Below are positions 17,832-26,680 of a stretch of 64,000 nt of DNA, in pieces. The DNA lies in NCBI RefSeq assembly GCF_011605345.1, contig NZ_JAAOXM010000012.1, positions 124,001 to 188,000 of the forward strand, written 5' to 3'. The position numbers and the translations under genes were made by a program. This DNA is from Burkholderia sp. D-99 (GTDB taxonomy: Bacteria > Pseudomonadota > Gammaproteobacteria > Burkholderiales > Burkholderiaceae). A model generated the notes under the pieces. It searched no databases. It worked only from the letters and a program-made list of their open reading frames with translations, and was not told the DNA's origin. The stretch's first letter is position 1. Each line of letters begins with the position of its first letter.

Positions 17832-18194
17832 TTACGCGGCCTGCGTCCCGCACCCGGGACAGAACCGGGCGTCGTCCGCCAGTGCCGAGTGGCAGCGGCT
17901 GCAGGACTTGCCGCGTTGCGCGGCACCGCACTGCGCGCAAAAGCGCGCATCCGTCGCGTTGAGTGCGCCGCAGCCCGCACAGGCGAGCTGGCTCAGCGGC
18001 ACATTGCCGCCCTGGCCGCCTCGACTGTCGGCCGGCGCCTGCCAACCCCAGCCGTGGCGATCGCGGCCGCGCGCATCGTGGCTGCCATGCCCGTCCTGGC
18101 GCTGCCCGCCGTGATGCCCGCCACCGTGGCCGCTGTTGCCGCCGTTGCCGTGCCCACCGCCGTGGCCGCCCAGGATTCGTTTCAGAAAGCTCAT
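17832..18194 (-). CDS. Small double zinc-ribbon protein with Gly/His-rich linker
   Basis: 120 residues. Residues 1-8 are a short basic start (MSFLKRIL). Residues 9-65 are Gly/His/Asp-rich (GGHGGGHGNGG, GHGGGHHGGQ). The C-terminus carries two zinc ribbons: C72-x2-C75 with C86-x2-C89, and C98-x2-C101 with C112-x2-C115. Start at 18194 chosen for the GAGGAG in front. It begins 10 bases after the stop of the P1B ATPase gene and is surely co-transcribed with it. A metal-buffering or chaperone role beside the exporter is inference from composition and context; I recognise no named family beyond zinc ribbon. Confidence 0.8.
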   Translation of the reverse strand: MSFLKRILGGHGGGHGNGGNSGHGGGHHGGQRQDGHGSHDARGRDRHGWGWQAPADSRGGQGGNVPLSQLACAGCGALNATDARFCAQCGAAQRGKSCSRCHSALADDARFCPGCGTQAA

Positions 18195-18204
18195 CGCGTG
18201 CTCC

Positions 18205-21033
18205 TCAACGCTTGGCCTGCGCGCCACCGAACGCCCCCGAGGACGACAGCAGCCGCAAACCGTTGGCCACGACGATCAGGCTTGCGCCCGCGTCGGCGAA
18301 GACTGCCATCCACATCGTGCCGAGCCCCGCGACCGTGAGGCCGAGGAACACGATCTTCACGCCGAGCGCGAAGCCGATGTTCTGCACCAGTACGCGATGC
18401 GTCGCACGCGACAGCCGCACGAACGCGGGAATCTTCCGCAGGTCGTCGTCCATCAGCGCGACGTCGGCCGTCTCGATCGCCGTGTCGGTGCCCATCGCCC
18501 CCATCGCGAAACCGATGTCGGCGCGCGCGAGCGCCGGCGCATCGTTGATCCCGTCGCCGACCATCCCGACCGCACCCGCGCCGCCGGCGGACAGTTCCTC
18601 GACCGCCGCGAGCTTGTCTTCCGGCAACTGGTTGCCGCGCGCGTCGTCGATGCCGGCCTGCTTCGCAATCGCCTGCGCGGTATGCGGGTTGTCGCCCGTC
18701 AGCATCGCGGTGCGGATGCCGAGCGCGTGCAGATCGGCGATCGCTTCACGGCTCGTGTCCTTGATCGTGTCGGCCACCGCGAAGATGCCGAGCACGCGCG
18801 CTTCGTCGACCAGCACCACGACGCTCTTGCCCTGCCGCTCGAGCGCATCGAGCTTCGCTTCGAGGGCCGTCGAGCAGCGCTCGAGCTCCTCGACGAGCCG
18901 GTGGTTGCCGAGCCAGTAGCGCGTGCCGTCGATCGTGCCGCGCACGCCACGCCCGACGATCGCTTCGAACTCCTGCACATCGGCAAATGCCGTCGTGCCG
19001 GCGTCACGGGCCGCGGCAGCAATCGCCTGCGACACCGGGTGATCGGAGCGCGCCGCGAGGCTCGCACCGAGGTACCGCACACGCACCGTATCGGCATCGG
19101 TCGCATGCAGGTCGAAGTCGGTCTGCACCGGCTTGCCATGCGTGATCGTGCCGGTCTTGTCGAGCGCGAGCCAGGCGAGCTTGCGCCCTTCTTCCAGGTA
19201 GACGCCGCCCTTCACGAGAATCCCGCGTCGCGCCGCGGCCGCGAGCCCCGACACGATCGTCACCGGCGTCGAGATCACCAGTGCGCACGGGCACGCGATC
19301 ACGAGCAGCACCAGCGCGCGGTAGATCCAGTCGTGCCACGCGCCGCCCATCACGATCGGCGGCACCACCGCCACCAGCAGCGCGACCGCGAACACGATCG
19401 GCGTATAGACGCGCGCGAACTGGTCGACGAAGCGCTGCGTCGGCGCCTTCGCGCCCTGTGCTTCCTCGACCGCGTGGATGATCCGCGCGAGCGTCGAGTT
19501 CGCCGCGACGGCCGTCACGCGGTATTCGAACGAACCCGATTCGTTGATCGTGCCCGCGTACACGGCGTCGCCGGTCGTCTTCTCGACGGGCAGGCTCTCG
19601 CCGGTGATCGGCGCCTGGTTCACCGTCGAGCGGCCCGCGACGACTTCACCGTCCAGCCCGATCCGCTCGCCCGGCTTCACGCGCACGACCGCGCCGAGTG
19701 CCACTTGCGCGGCCTCGATCGTGCGCCACGAACCGTCGGCCTGCTGCACGGTCGCCGTGTCCGGCGCGAGCTGCATCAGGCCCTGGATCGCATTGCGCGC
19801 GCGGTCGAGCGACTTCGCCTCGATCAGCTCGGCAATCGTGAACAGCACCATCACCATCGCGGCTTCGGGCCACTGGCCGATCGCCATCGCACCCGTCACC
19901 GCGATGCTCATCAACGCGTTGATGTTCAGGTTGCCGTTGCGGATCGCGATCCAGCCCTTCTTGTACGTGGTGAGTCCGCACGCGAGCACCGCCGCGAGCG
20001 CGAGCGCCGCCGCGAGCCACACGGGCAGCCCGGCCCAGGTCGCGCCCTCGGACGCGATCGCGGCGACGCCGGCCAGCGCCAGCGGCCACCACGGCTTCGC
20101 GGGCGCGTCGACGACGCGCGACGCCGGCGCGCCGGCCGCGGCTGCCTCGGGCGTCATCCCGAGCGTGCGAATCGCGCTTTCGATCGCCGGTTGAGCACCC
20201 GGCACGTGGTCGACGGTCAGCATCCGCTGCATCAGGTTGAATTCGAGCGCCGACACCTCGTTCATCCCGCCGAGCTTCTTGCGGATCAGCGTTTCCTCGG
20301 TCGGGCAGTCCATCTGCATGATCCGGAACGCGGAGCGCACGTGGCCCGACGCGGTCGCCTGCGCGACCGGCAGCGGCGCGAGCGTCAGCGCGGCAGGCGC
20401 GCAGCAGTCGCCGGCCGCGTGATCGTGGTCGTGGTCGTGGTCGTGGTCGTGACCGGCATGGTCGAGCGCTGCGTGATCATGCGAGCACGCCGCACCGTGC
20501 ACATGCGTGTCGTCGTGCGCATGGTCGTGATCGTGGCCAGCTTCGCCATGCTTGGCATGCCCGTGCGAGCACGCCGCACCGTGCACATGCGTATCGCCGC
20601 GTGCATGGTCGTGATCGTGGCCAGCTTCGCCATGCTTGGCATGCCCGTGCGAGCACGCCGCACCGTGCACATGCGTGTCGTCGTGTGCATGGTCGTGATC
20701 GTGGCCAGCTTCGCCATGCTTGGCGTGCCCGTGCGAGCACGACGCACCGTGCGCATGCGTATCACCGCATGCATGGTCGTGATCGTGGCCAGCTTCGCCA
20801 TGCTTGGCATGCCCGTGCGAGCACGACGCACCATGCACATGCGTATCGCCGCGTGCGTGATCGTGATCGTGGTCATGGCGGTGCGAGTCGGCCTCGCCGT
20901 GCGCGTGCTCGCCGGCCGCCGGCGCCGCATCGGCAACGGTCGCCAGCTGCGTGTCGCGCGGATCGGCGCAGCACGTATCGGCGCCGCCGGCATGGCGGTG
21001 TCGTGGGTCGTGGGTACGCTTGGCGTCGGTCAT
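18205..21033 (-). CDS. cadA: P1B-type heavy-metal ATPase (Zn/Cd/Pb exporter) with His-rich repeat
   Basis: 942 residues, about 200 longer than ZntA/CadA. The extra length is an N-terminal region (about residues 1-220) of His/Cys-rich repeats (HDHDHA[22 protein letters not shown], 28 residues each). Then come a metal-binding domain with MDCPTEE (ZntA type), the TM6 motif CPCALVIS (Zn2+/Cd2+/Pb2+ subgroup), [10 protein letters not shown] with the phosphorylated Asp, and [16 protein letters not shown]. The start at 21033 has AAGGAGG in front. It pumps divalent soft metals out of the cytoplasm. Divergent MerR gene, classical MerR-type promoter at 21064-21094, and zinc-ribbon gene downstream. The choice between the cadA and zntA symbols is arbitrary. 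Confidence 0.93.
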   Translation of the reverse strand: MTDAKRTHDPRHRHAGGADTCCADPRDTQLATVADAAPAAGEHAHGEADSHRHDHDHDHARGDTHVHGASCSHGHAKHGEAGHDHDHACGDTHAHGASCSHGHAKHGEAGHDHDHAHDDTHVHGAACSHGHAKHGEAGHDHDHARGDTHVHGAACSHGHAKHGEAGHDHDHAHDDTHVHGAACSHDHAALDHAGHDHDHDHDHDHAAGDCCAPAALTLAPLPVAQATASGHVRSAFRIMQMDCPTEETLIRKKLGGMNEVSALEFNLMQRMLTVDHVPGAQPAIESAIRTLGMTPEAAAAGAPASRVVDAPAKPWWPLALAGVAAIASEGATWAGLPVWLAAALALAAVLACGLTTYKKGWIAIRNGNLNINALMSIAVTGAMAIGQWPEAAMVMVLFTIAELIEAKSLDRARNAIQGLMQLAPDTATVQQADGSWRTIEAAQVALGAVVRVKPGERIGLDGEVVAGRSTVNQAPITGESLPVEKTTGDAVYAGTINESGSFEYRVTAVAANSTLARIIHAVEEAQGAKAPTQRFVDQFARVYTPIVFAVALLVAVVPPIVMGGAWHDWIYRALVLLVIACPCALVISTPVTIVSGLAAAARRGILVKGGVYLEEGRKLAWLALDKTGTITHGKPVQTDFDLHATDADTVRVRYLGASLAARSDHPVSQAIAAAARDAGTTAFADVQEFEAIVGRGVRGTIDGTRYWLGNHRLVEELERCSTALEAKLDALERQGKSVVVLVDEARVLGIFAVADTIKDTSREAIADLHALGIRTAMLTGDNPHTAQAIAKQAGIDDARGNQLPEDKLAAVEELSAGGAGAVGMVGDGINDAPALARADIGFAMGAMGTDTAIETADVALMDDDLRKIPAFVRLSRATHRVLVQNIGFALGVKIVFLGLTVAGLGTMWMAVFADAGASLIVVANGLRLLSSSGAFGGAQAKR
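20481..20880. repeat. 84-bp in-frame tandem repeat within the metal ATPase gene
   Basis: Four near-identical 84-bp units start at 20521, 20605, 20689 and 20773, with partial units at both ends. Each encodes 28 residues rich in His with one Cys ([12 protein letters not shown] followed by HDHDHA and GDTHVHGA). Since 84 is a multiple of 3, unit gain or loss keeps the frame and changes the number of metal-binding modules. Confidence 0.93.
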
Positions 21034-21063
21034 GACAACCTCCTTTGTGGCTTGACGGTGTAG

Positions 21064-21094
21064 AGTTAACACCCTGAAGCCACTACAAGGTCAA
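21064..21094 (-). promoter_or_regulatory. MerR-type promoter/operator of the metal ATPase
   Basis: Minus strand: -35 TTGACC (21094-21089), 19-bp spacer, -10 TTAACT (21069-21064). The over-long spacer carries an imperfect dyad (ACCCTGAAGC / ACTACAAGGT region), exactly the layout that MerR-family activators untwist. It lies between the divergent ATPase and regulator genes. Confidence 0.85.
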
Positions 21095-21114
21095 CCCTTA
21101 CACGGGAGAAAGGC

Positions 21115-21546
21115 ATGAAGATCGGCGAACTGGCCAAAGCGGCCCGCTGCACACCCGAGACGATCCGTTTCTACGAGAAAGAGGGTCTGATGCCGGATGC
21201 AGAGCGCACCGACTCGAACTACCGCAACTACACCGACGTGCATGTCGAACGGCTGCGCTTCATCCGCAACTGCCGCGCGCTCGACATGGCGCATGACGAA
21301 ATCCGCGCGCTGCTGCAGCTCACCGACACACCGGCCGATCCCTGCGATTCGATCAATTCGCTACTCGACGAACACATCGGGCACGTCGATGCGCGCCTCG
21401 CGGAACTCACGCATCTGCGCGACCAGCTCACCGAATTGCGCCGCCAGTGCGTCGGCGAGCATTCGGTCGAGGATTGCGGCATCGTGCATGGTCTCGCGAC
21501 GATGGAAACCGTCGCGCCGGCTGCGAAGCGCTCGCACCTCGGCTGA
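21115..21546 (+). CDS. cadR: MerR-family Cd/Pb/Zn-responsive regulator
   Basis: 143 residues. The N-terminal winged helix is MKIGELAKAARCTPETIRFY-EKEGLMP, followed by the dimerisation helix. Metal-site candidates are Cys77 (in TPADPCDS), Cys112 (RRQCVG) and Cys121 (VEDCGI), the pattern of the CadR/PbrR group. It activates the ATPase promoter on metal binding. The ATG at 21115 is preceded by GGGAGAAAGG. CadR is the closest named family; PbrR is an alternative. Confidence 0.9.
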   Translation: MKIGELAKAARCTPETIRFYEKEGLMPDAERTDSNYRNYTDVHVERLRFIRNCRALDMAHDEIRALLQLTDTPADPCDSINSLLDEHIGHVDARLAELTHLRDQLTELRRQCVGEHSVEDCGIVHGLATMETVAPAAKRSHLG

Positions 21547-21576
21547 AACCCTTGTGAAATAAGATAGTCTCGGCGA

Positions 21577-21614
21577 GAATAGTTATATTCTTACTAGACA
21601 CTTAATAACTATTC
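21577..21614. promoter_or_regulatory. Inverted repeat upstream of padR-like gene (operator candidate)
   Basis: Perfect 10-bp inverted repeat: GAATAGTTAT (21577-21586) and ATAACTATTC (21605-21614), separated by 18 AT-rich bases that could hold the promoter. It ends at the base before the ATG of the PadR gene, fitting autorepression. The right arm occupies the ribosome-binding position and there is no Shine-Dalgarno sequence, so translation from a leaderless or short-leader mRNA is possible. Confidence 0.65.
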
Positions 21615-22187
21615 ATGTCCACGAGCCGCCCATCCCCGCTCGCGCTGGCCGTCCTCGCGACGCTCACCGAAACGCCGATGCATCCATACGGGATGCTGCA
21701 GCAACTGAAGGCCCGCGGGTACGACGAAGTCGTCAACGTACGGCAGCGCACGAGCCTCTACCAGACGATCGACCGGCTGCTGCGCGACGGGCTGATCGCC
21801 GTGCACGACACCGAACGCGACGGCGCTTTTCCGGAGCGCACGCTGTATGCGCTGACCGAGGCCGGGCACACGGCCGGGCAGGCGTGGCTGCATGCGCTGC
21901 TCGCGGAGCCCGCGCGTGAATTCCCGGCGTTCGGCGCGGGCCTCGCGTTCCTGCCGCTGCTCGACGCCGAAAATGCCCGCCATCAACTCGAACTGCGGAT
22001 TGCGCGGCTCGACGCCGAACGCGAACGGCTGGAAGCGCTGCGCGCCACCGCGCAGGCCGACCAGGTGCCGCGCCTGTTCCTGCTGCAGAACGAACATGCG
22101 CTGGTGCTGCTCAATGCGGAGCTCGATTGGGCGCGTAGCGTCGTCGAACACCTGAAGATCGGCGCGCTGCGCTGGGTGGACGGCTGA
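21615..22187 (+). CDS. PadR-family transcriptional regulator
   Basis: 190 residues. The PadR winged helix is at the N-terminus: LALAVLATLTETPMHPYGML, TSLYQTIDRLLRDGLI, YALTEAGHTAGQAWLHALL. It is followed by a helical/coiled C-terminal half (HQLELRIARLDAERERLEAL) used for dimerisation in the Vir-type PadR group. Preceded by an inverted repeat that is probably its own operator. No obvious target gene is adjacent on the same strand; the convergent FAD oxidase gene is not an evident target. Confidence 0.88.
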   Translation: MSTSRPSPLALAVLATLTETPMHPYGMLQQLKARGYDEVVNVRQRTSLYQTIDRLLRDGLIAVHDTERDGAFPERTLYALTEAGHTAGQAWLHALLAEPAREFPAFGAGLAFLPLLDAENARHQLELRIARLDAERERLEALRATAQADQVPRLFLLQNEHALVLLNAELDWARSVVEHLKIGALRWVDG

Positions 22188-22198
22188 CGTATCACGCA

Positions 22199-22229
22199 GG
22201 GCGATTCCCGTCCGTCACGGGAATCGCCC
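22199..22229. terminator. Hairpin between convergent padR-like and FAD oxidase genes
   Basis: Perfect 13-bp stem: GGGCGATTCCCGT (22199-22211), loop CCGTC, ACGGGAATCGCCC (22217-22229). It sits in the 45-base gap between two convergent genes. No T-run follows on either strand, so termination is likely but may not be purely intrinsic. Confidence 0.6.
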
Positions 22230-22232
22230 CCG

Positions 22233-23663
22233 TCAAAGTACCTTGCCGGGATTGAGGATGCCGTGCGGGTCCAGCGCGGCCTTCAGGCGTCGCATCAGCC
22301 CGATTTCCGCATCGCTGCGCGTGTGCGCGAGATAAGGGCGCTTGAGCGCGCCGATCCCGTGCTCGGCCGACACCGAGCCGCCCATGTCGCGCACGACCGC
22401 GTACACGCAGTGATCGAGCGCATCGAGGTCCGCGTCGGTCATCCCGGCCAGCGATACGCCGATATGCACGTTGCCGTCGCCGACATGGCCGAAGAACAGG
22501 CACGTGACCTCCGGCCAGCGCGCCCGTAGTGCCGCCTCGCAGCGTTCGGCGAACGCGCCGAGTTCGCCCGTCGGCAAACTCACGTCGAAATTCACGAGAT
22601 GCGGCAGCGCATCGATCGCGAGGCCTTCGCGCAGCGTCCACAGGTCGCGCGCCTGCCGCTCCGACGTCGCGAGCACCGCATCGTCCACCAGCCCCGCATC
22701 GAACCCGGCCGCGAGGCCCGTTTCCAGCGCCTGGTGCGCATCACCGACCGGTGCACTCGTCGCGCATTCGATCAGCACCGCGAAGCCATCGTCGCCGACA
22801 AACGGCGCCGAGACACCCGGCGTATGACGCGCGACGTAATCGTAGAACGCCGGCCACATCGCTTCGAAACTGACGACCTCCGGCAACGTGCGCACGCGGT
22901 TCCACAACTCGACCACCGCGTCGTAATCGCGCACACGGCAAAGCGCGGTAGCCGGCGCGGCGAGCAGCGGATGCAGTCGCAACACCGCGCGCGTGACGAC
23001 GCCGAGCGTCCCCTCGCTGCCGATGAACAGCTGCTTCAGGTCGTAGCCCGCGTTGTTCTTCAGCATCCGGTTCATCGACGACACGACCGTGCCGTCCGCG
23101 AGCACGGCCTCGAGCCCGAGCACCTGCTCGCGCATCATTCCGTAGCGGATCGCGCGCGTGCCGCCCGCGTTGGTCGCGAGCATCCCGCCGATCTGGCATG
23201 AGCCGCGTGCGCCGAGATCGACACCGAACGTGAAGCCCGCCGCTTCCGCGGCTTCCTGCACCGTCTGCAGCGGCGTTCCCGCGCGCACGGTCATCGTGCC
23301 GGCCGCCGCGTCGATCGCCTCGATACCGGCAAAGCGCTCCATCGACAGCACAACCTCGCCGCCGAGCGCGACCGCGCCACGCGCGAGCCCGGTCAGCCCG
23401 CCCTGCGGCACGACCGGCTGCCCGAGTCGCGCACACAGTGCGAGCGTGCGAGACACGTCGTCAACGCTGCGCGGGCGTACCAGCGCGCGCGGCCGCACGC
23501 CGGCCGGCTCGTTGTACGCGGTGAAGTAGCGCGGATCGATGTCGGCAGAACGCGTGACGAGCGCGTCGCCCAGTTCGGCGACGAGCACGGCGTCGCGCGC
23601 CTCGCCCGACAGCCGCACGTCGCGCGGTTCACCACCCGCGCCAACCGTATCCCGGTTCTGCAT
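22233..23663 (-). CDS. FAD-linked 2-hydroxyacid oxidase/dehydrogenase (GlcD/D-2-hydroxyglutarate dehydrogenase family)
   Basis: 476 residues with a PCMH-type FAD domain: PRALVRPRSVDDVSRTLALC, VVPQGGLTGLARGAVAL, and GARGSCQIGGMLATNAGGTR (FAD pyrophosphate loop), then YDLKQLFIGSEGTLGVVT. The C-terminal oxidase domain ends with FFGHVGDGNVHIGVSLAG (His ligands of the active-site metal in this family), SVSAEHGIGALKRPYL and LDPHGILNPGKVL. It oxidises a D-2-hydroxyacid. Last gene of a three-gene minus-strand unit with a binding protein (13 bases upstream) and an aminotransferase, suggesting processing of an imported amino or hydroxy acid; the substrate is not known. Confidence 0.88.
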   Translation of the reverse strand: MQNRDTVGAGGEPRDVRLSGEARDAVLVAELGDALVTRSADIDPRYFTAYNEPAGVRPRALVRPRSVDDVSRTLALCARLGQPVVPQGGLTGLARGAVALGGEVVLSMERFAGIEAIDAAAGTMTVRAGTPLQTVQEAAEAAGFTFGVDLGARGSCQIGGMLATNAGGTRAIRYGMMREQVLGLEAVLADGTVVSSMNRMLKNNAGYDLKQLFIGSEGTLGVVTRAVLRLHPLLAAPATALCRVRDYDAVVELWNRVRTLPEVVSFEAMWPAFYDYVARHTPGVSAPFVGDDGFAVLIECATSAPVGDAHQALETGLAAGFDAGLVDDAVLATSERQARDLWTLREGLAIDALPHLVNFDVSLPTGELGAFAERCEAALRARWPEVTCLFFGHVGDGNVHIGVSLAGMTDADLDALDHCVYAVVRDMGGSVSAEHGIGALKRPYLAHTRSDAEIGLMRRLKAALDPHGILNPGKVL

Positions 23664-23676
23664 CGCGCCGCCCCGC

Positions 23677-24465
23677 TTACTTGGTCGAGATGTCGATATC
23701 GCCGAAATACTTCAGGCCGAGCGACTTCACCGTGCCGTCCGTCTTCAGCTTGTCGATCGCCGCGTCGAGCTTCGCCTTCAGCGCGCTGTCGCCCTTGCGC
23801 AGCCCGAATGCGATACCGCTGCCGAGGATCTTGTCGTCGTGCACGGGCTGGCCGACGAACGAGAAACCCTTGCCGTCCGGACGCGACAGGAAGCCGCGCT
23901 GGCCGGACGGTGCGAGCACGAGCGTCGCATCGAGACGGCCCGACACGAGATCCGTGTACGCCTGGTTCTGGTCCTGGTACGCGACAATCGCGACGCCGGC
24001 CGGCTCCCAGTGCGCCTTCGCGAAGGTTTCCTGGATCGACGCCTGCAGCACGCCGACCCGCTTGCCCTTCAGCGATTCCGGCGTCGGCAGCAGGCCGCTG
24101 CCGGTGCGCGCGATCAGCTGGGTCGGCACGCGATAGATGATCGTCGTGAAGTCGATCGCCTGGCGCCGCTGCTCGGTCGCATTCATCGCCGAGTTGATCG
24201 CGTCGAACTTGCGGCCCTTCAGCGCGGGAATCAGGCCGTCGAACGACGTCTCGACCCATTTGCACGACAGCTTCGCCGTCTGGCAGACGGCATTGCCGAC
24301 GTCGATGTCGAAGCCCTGCAGGTCGCCGTTCGGCGCTTTCGATTCGAACGGCGGGTATTGCGCCTCGAGGCCGAAGCGCAGCGTCTGCGCATCGGCGAGC
24401 GCCGCGCCGGAGCCGATTGCGCACGCGAGTGCGAACGCGAGTTTCAGGGTGGCCGTGTGCTTCAT
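23677..24465 (-). CDS. Periplasmic amino-acid-type solute-binding protein (family 3)
   Basis: 262 residues with a signal peptide (MKHTATLKLAFALACAIGSG, cleavage after ALADA). The mature protein starts like ArgT/HisJ proteins: LRFGLEAQYPPFESKAPNG, GFDIDVGNAVCQT, DGLIPALKGRKFDAINSAMN (20 residues), then RRQAIDFTTIIYR. It would capture a polar amino acid or analogue in the periplasm. No permease or ATPase gene is adjacent, so it must use a transporter encoded elsewhere, or act as a sensor. Neighbours on the same strand are an aminotransferase upstream and an FAD oxidase downstream. Confidence 0.9.
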   Translation of the reverse strand: MKHTATLKLAFALACAIGSGAALADAQTLRFGLEAQYPPFESKAPNGDLQGFDIDVGNAVCQTAKLSCKWVETSFDGLIPALKGRKFDAINSAMNATEQRRQAIDFTTIIYRVPTQLIARTGSGLLPTPESLKGKRVGVLQASIQETFAKAHWEPAGVAIVAYQDQNQAYTDLVSGRLDATLVLAPSGQRGFLSRPDGKGFSFVGQPVHDDKILGSGIAFGLRKGDSALKAKLDAAIDKLKTDGTVKSLGLKYFGDIDISTK

Positions 24466-24526
24466 CGTGATCTCCTGTGACTGGTCGATGCGACGCGCCC
24501 GTCGCCGGGTGCCCGTCGCCGGTTTC

Positions 24527-25681
24527 TTACAGCGAACGCAGCCGCCGCGCGCCTTCGACCAGCGTCGCGTCGTCCTTCGAAAAGCTGAGCCGGATCACGC
24601 CGGCGTCGGTGCCGTCGGTATAGAACGCCGACAGCGGAATCGTCGCGACCCGCACGTCGCGAATCAGGCGCAGCACGAAATCGCTGTCGCTTTCGTCCGA
24701 GAAGTGCCGGAAGCGCGCGAGCATGAAGAACGAGCCTTCGCTCGGCAGCAGCTCGAAACTCGAATCGGCCAGCTCGCGCGCGAGCAGGTCGCGCTTGGCC
24801 TGGTAGAACGCCGACAGGCCGAGATAGCTGTCCGGCCGTGCGAGGATCTCCGCGAACGCGATCTGCATCGGCGTATCGGCCGAGAACACCATGAACTGGT
24901 GCACCTTGCGGATCTCGTCCATCAGTTCGGCCGGCGCGAGGCAATGGCCGACCCGCCAGCCCGTCACGTGGAACGACTTGCCGAACGACGACACGATCAC
25001 GCTGCGCTCGGCCAGCTCGCGGTGGCGCGCGACGCTCTGGTGCTGCGCGCCGTCGAACACGACGTGCTCGTAGACTTCGTCGGACAGCACGACGATGCCC
25101 GTGTCGCGCGTGAGCTGCGCAAGCCGCTCGAGATCGTCGGCCGAGAACACGGTCGCGGTCGGGTTGTGCGGCGTGTTGACGATGATCATCCGCGTGCGCG
25201 CCGTGATCGCGGCCGCCACTTCATCCCAGTTCACGCGGAAATGCTCGGGCGACAGCTTGATCGCGACCGGCGTCGCGCCCTGCAGCCGCACGATCGGCGC
25301 ATAGCTGTCGAACGACGGTTCGAAGTAGATCACCTCGTCGCCCGGGTGCACGAGCGCGCTGATCGCCGCGTACAGCCCTTCGCTCGCGCTCGCGATCACC
25401 GTGATCTCGGTGGCCGGGTCGTAGCGCGCGCCGTACAGCGCCTCGGTCTTTTCCGCGAGCCGCTCGCGCAGCGCCATCACGCCGGCCATCGGCGCGTACT
25501 GGTTGTGACCGTCGCGCATCGCGCGGGAAACGCCTTCGACGAGCGCCGGATCGGGCGCGAAATTCGGCGCGCCCTGCGACAGGTTCAACGCATCGTGCTG
25601 AGCGGCCAGCTGGCCGATCACGGTGAAGATCGTCGTCCCGACGTCGGGCAGCTTCGAACGGGGCGCGGTGGCGCTTCGCAT
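24527..25681 (-). CDS. PLP-dependent aminotransferase, class I/II (methionine aminotransferase YbdL-like)
   Basis: 384 residues of fold-type I: NLSQGAPNFAPDPALVEGV, ASASEGLYAAISALV (phosphate-binding part), IVNTPHNPTATVFSADDLER (Asn of the PLP site), VLSDEVYEHVVFDG (Asp binding the pyridine N), and VSSFGKSFHVTGWRVGHCLA with the Schiff-base Lys. The C-terminal Arg for the substrate carboxylate is in GVIRLSFSKDD. The start at 25681 has GGAGGA. The sequence reads closest to YbdL/KAT-type enzymes, which prefer methionine and aromatic residues. First gene of the unit with the binding protein and FAD oxidase. Confidence 0.88.
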   Translation of the reverse strand: MRSATAPRSKLPDVGTTIFTVIGQLAAQHDALNLSQGAPNFAPDPALVEGVSRAMRDGHNQYAPMAGVMALRERLAEKTEALYGARYDPATEITVIASASEGLYAAISALVHPGDEVIYFEPSFDSYAPIVRLQGATPVAIKLSPEHFRVNWDEVAAAITARTRMIIVNTPHNPTATVFSADDLERLAQLTRDTGIVVLSDEVYEHVVFDGAQHQSVARHRELAERSVIVSSFGKSFHVTGWRVGHCLAPAELMDEIRKVHQFMVFSADTPMQIAFAEILARPDSYLGLSAFYQAKRDLLARELADSSFELLPSEGSFFMLARFRHFSDESDSDFVLRLIRDVRVATIPLSAFYTDGTDAGVIRLSFSKDDATLVEGARRLRSL

Positions 25682-25890
25682 GACTCCTCCTTCTGATGTC
25701 CTTCGGGCGGCCCGCGCGACGCGCGCGGCCTGCCTCTGCCGCATGATTTAGCCCGAGCCAATATCGGCGGACAAACGAAAGTTCGTCATGGCGGCCATGC
25801 ATTTTTCTCATGGCCTATGGAAAGACGTACACAGTGGCAAGGCTCACCCGCCGGGCCGACATGCGAATCGGGCATTTCCCCTAGGGAATG

Positions 25891-26559
25891 CTACCGGCCG
25901 GCCGCCGCCAGATACGCAAGCAGCACGGCCCGCAGTTCGTCGCGCAGCGCGGCGATGTCGAACGCAGGCCCGAGCGTCAGCAACGCCTGCGAGAGACCGC
26001 CGTAGCAGATCGTATGCGCCATCCGCGCGAGCCCGTCGAGCCGCGCGGCCGGCGGCGGATCGGCCGCGTGCGCGAGCGCGTCGCGCCACAGCGCAACGTA
26101 CGCGTCGTAATGCCGGCGGTAGGCGTCGAGCGGCGACACCTGCCGCTCCAGCGCGAAGAGTGCGCCCCACAGCGCCGCGTCGGCGCCGATCGCATCGACC
26201 TGCAGGTCGACGAGCGCGGCGGCGAGTTCGGCCCGCGGCGCGCCGCGCAGCCGCGCCACAGCGTCGCGCAGCCGGTCGGCCAGCGCCAGCACGTGCCGAT
26301 GGATGCAGAGCGCCGCGAGGCTCTGCTTGTCGCCGAAATACTCGTAGAAGGTGCCGATGCTGACGCCCGCGACGGCCGCGATCTCGCGGATCGTCGCTTT
26401 TGCGTAGCCGCGTTCGAGCAAAAGCTGAACGAACGCCTGCTGCAGCGCGTCGGAACTCGCCTGGGCACGCGACTGGCGCGGCCGGCGACGCAATGCGGGC
26501 GCGGGTTGCGCCGCCGGCTGGCCGGGCGGCGCCGGAACCTGAACATGTCGCGGCGGCAT
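25891..26559 (-). CDS. TetR-family transcriptional regulator
   Basis: 222 residues. After a Pro/Arg-rich start comes a TetR helix-turn-helix: ALQQAFVQLLLERGYAKATI, REIAAVAGVSIGTFYEYFGD, KQSLAALCIHRHVLALADRL. The helical C-terminal ligand domain is unspecific. The ATG at 26559 is chosen because the region upstream of it is unlike the family. Divergent from the AidB-like dehydrogenase/acyl-CoA ligase pair (gap about 120 bases), which it probably represses. Confidence 0.85.
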   Translation of the reverse strand: MPPRHVQVPAPPGQPAAQPAPALRRRPRQSRAQASSDALQQAFVQLLLERGYAKATIREIAAVAGVSIGTFYEYFGDKQSLAALCIHRHVLALADRLRDAVARLRGAPRAELAAALVDLQVDAIGADAALWGALFALERQVSPLDAYRRHYDAYVALWRDALAHAADPPPAARLDGLARMAHTICYGGLSQALLTLGPAFDIAALRDELRAVLLAYLAAAGR

Positions 26560-26680
26560 ATTTGCTACTCTGGAAATCAGCAGGGAATGCGTTTTACCGG
26601 GGGCCGGAACCGGCGCCGAAGCGCCCTCCGCGCGGCATGACGCCGGCTGCCCGCGCAGCATGAGACCGGAGACAACCTCG

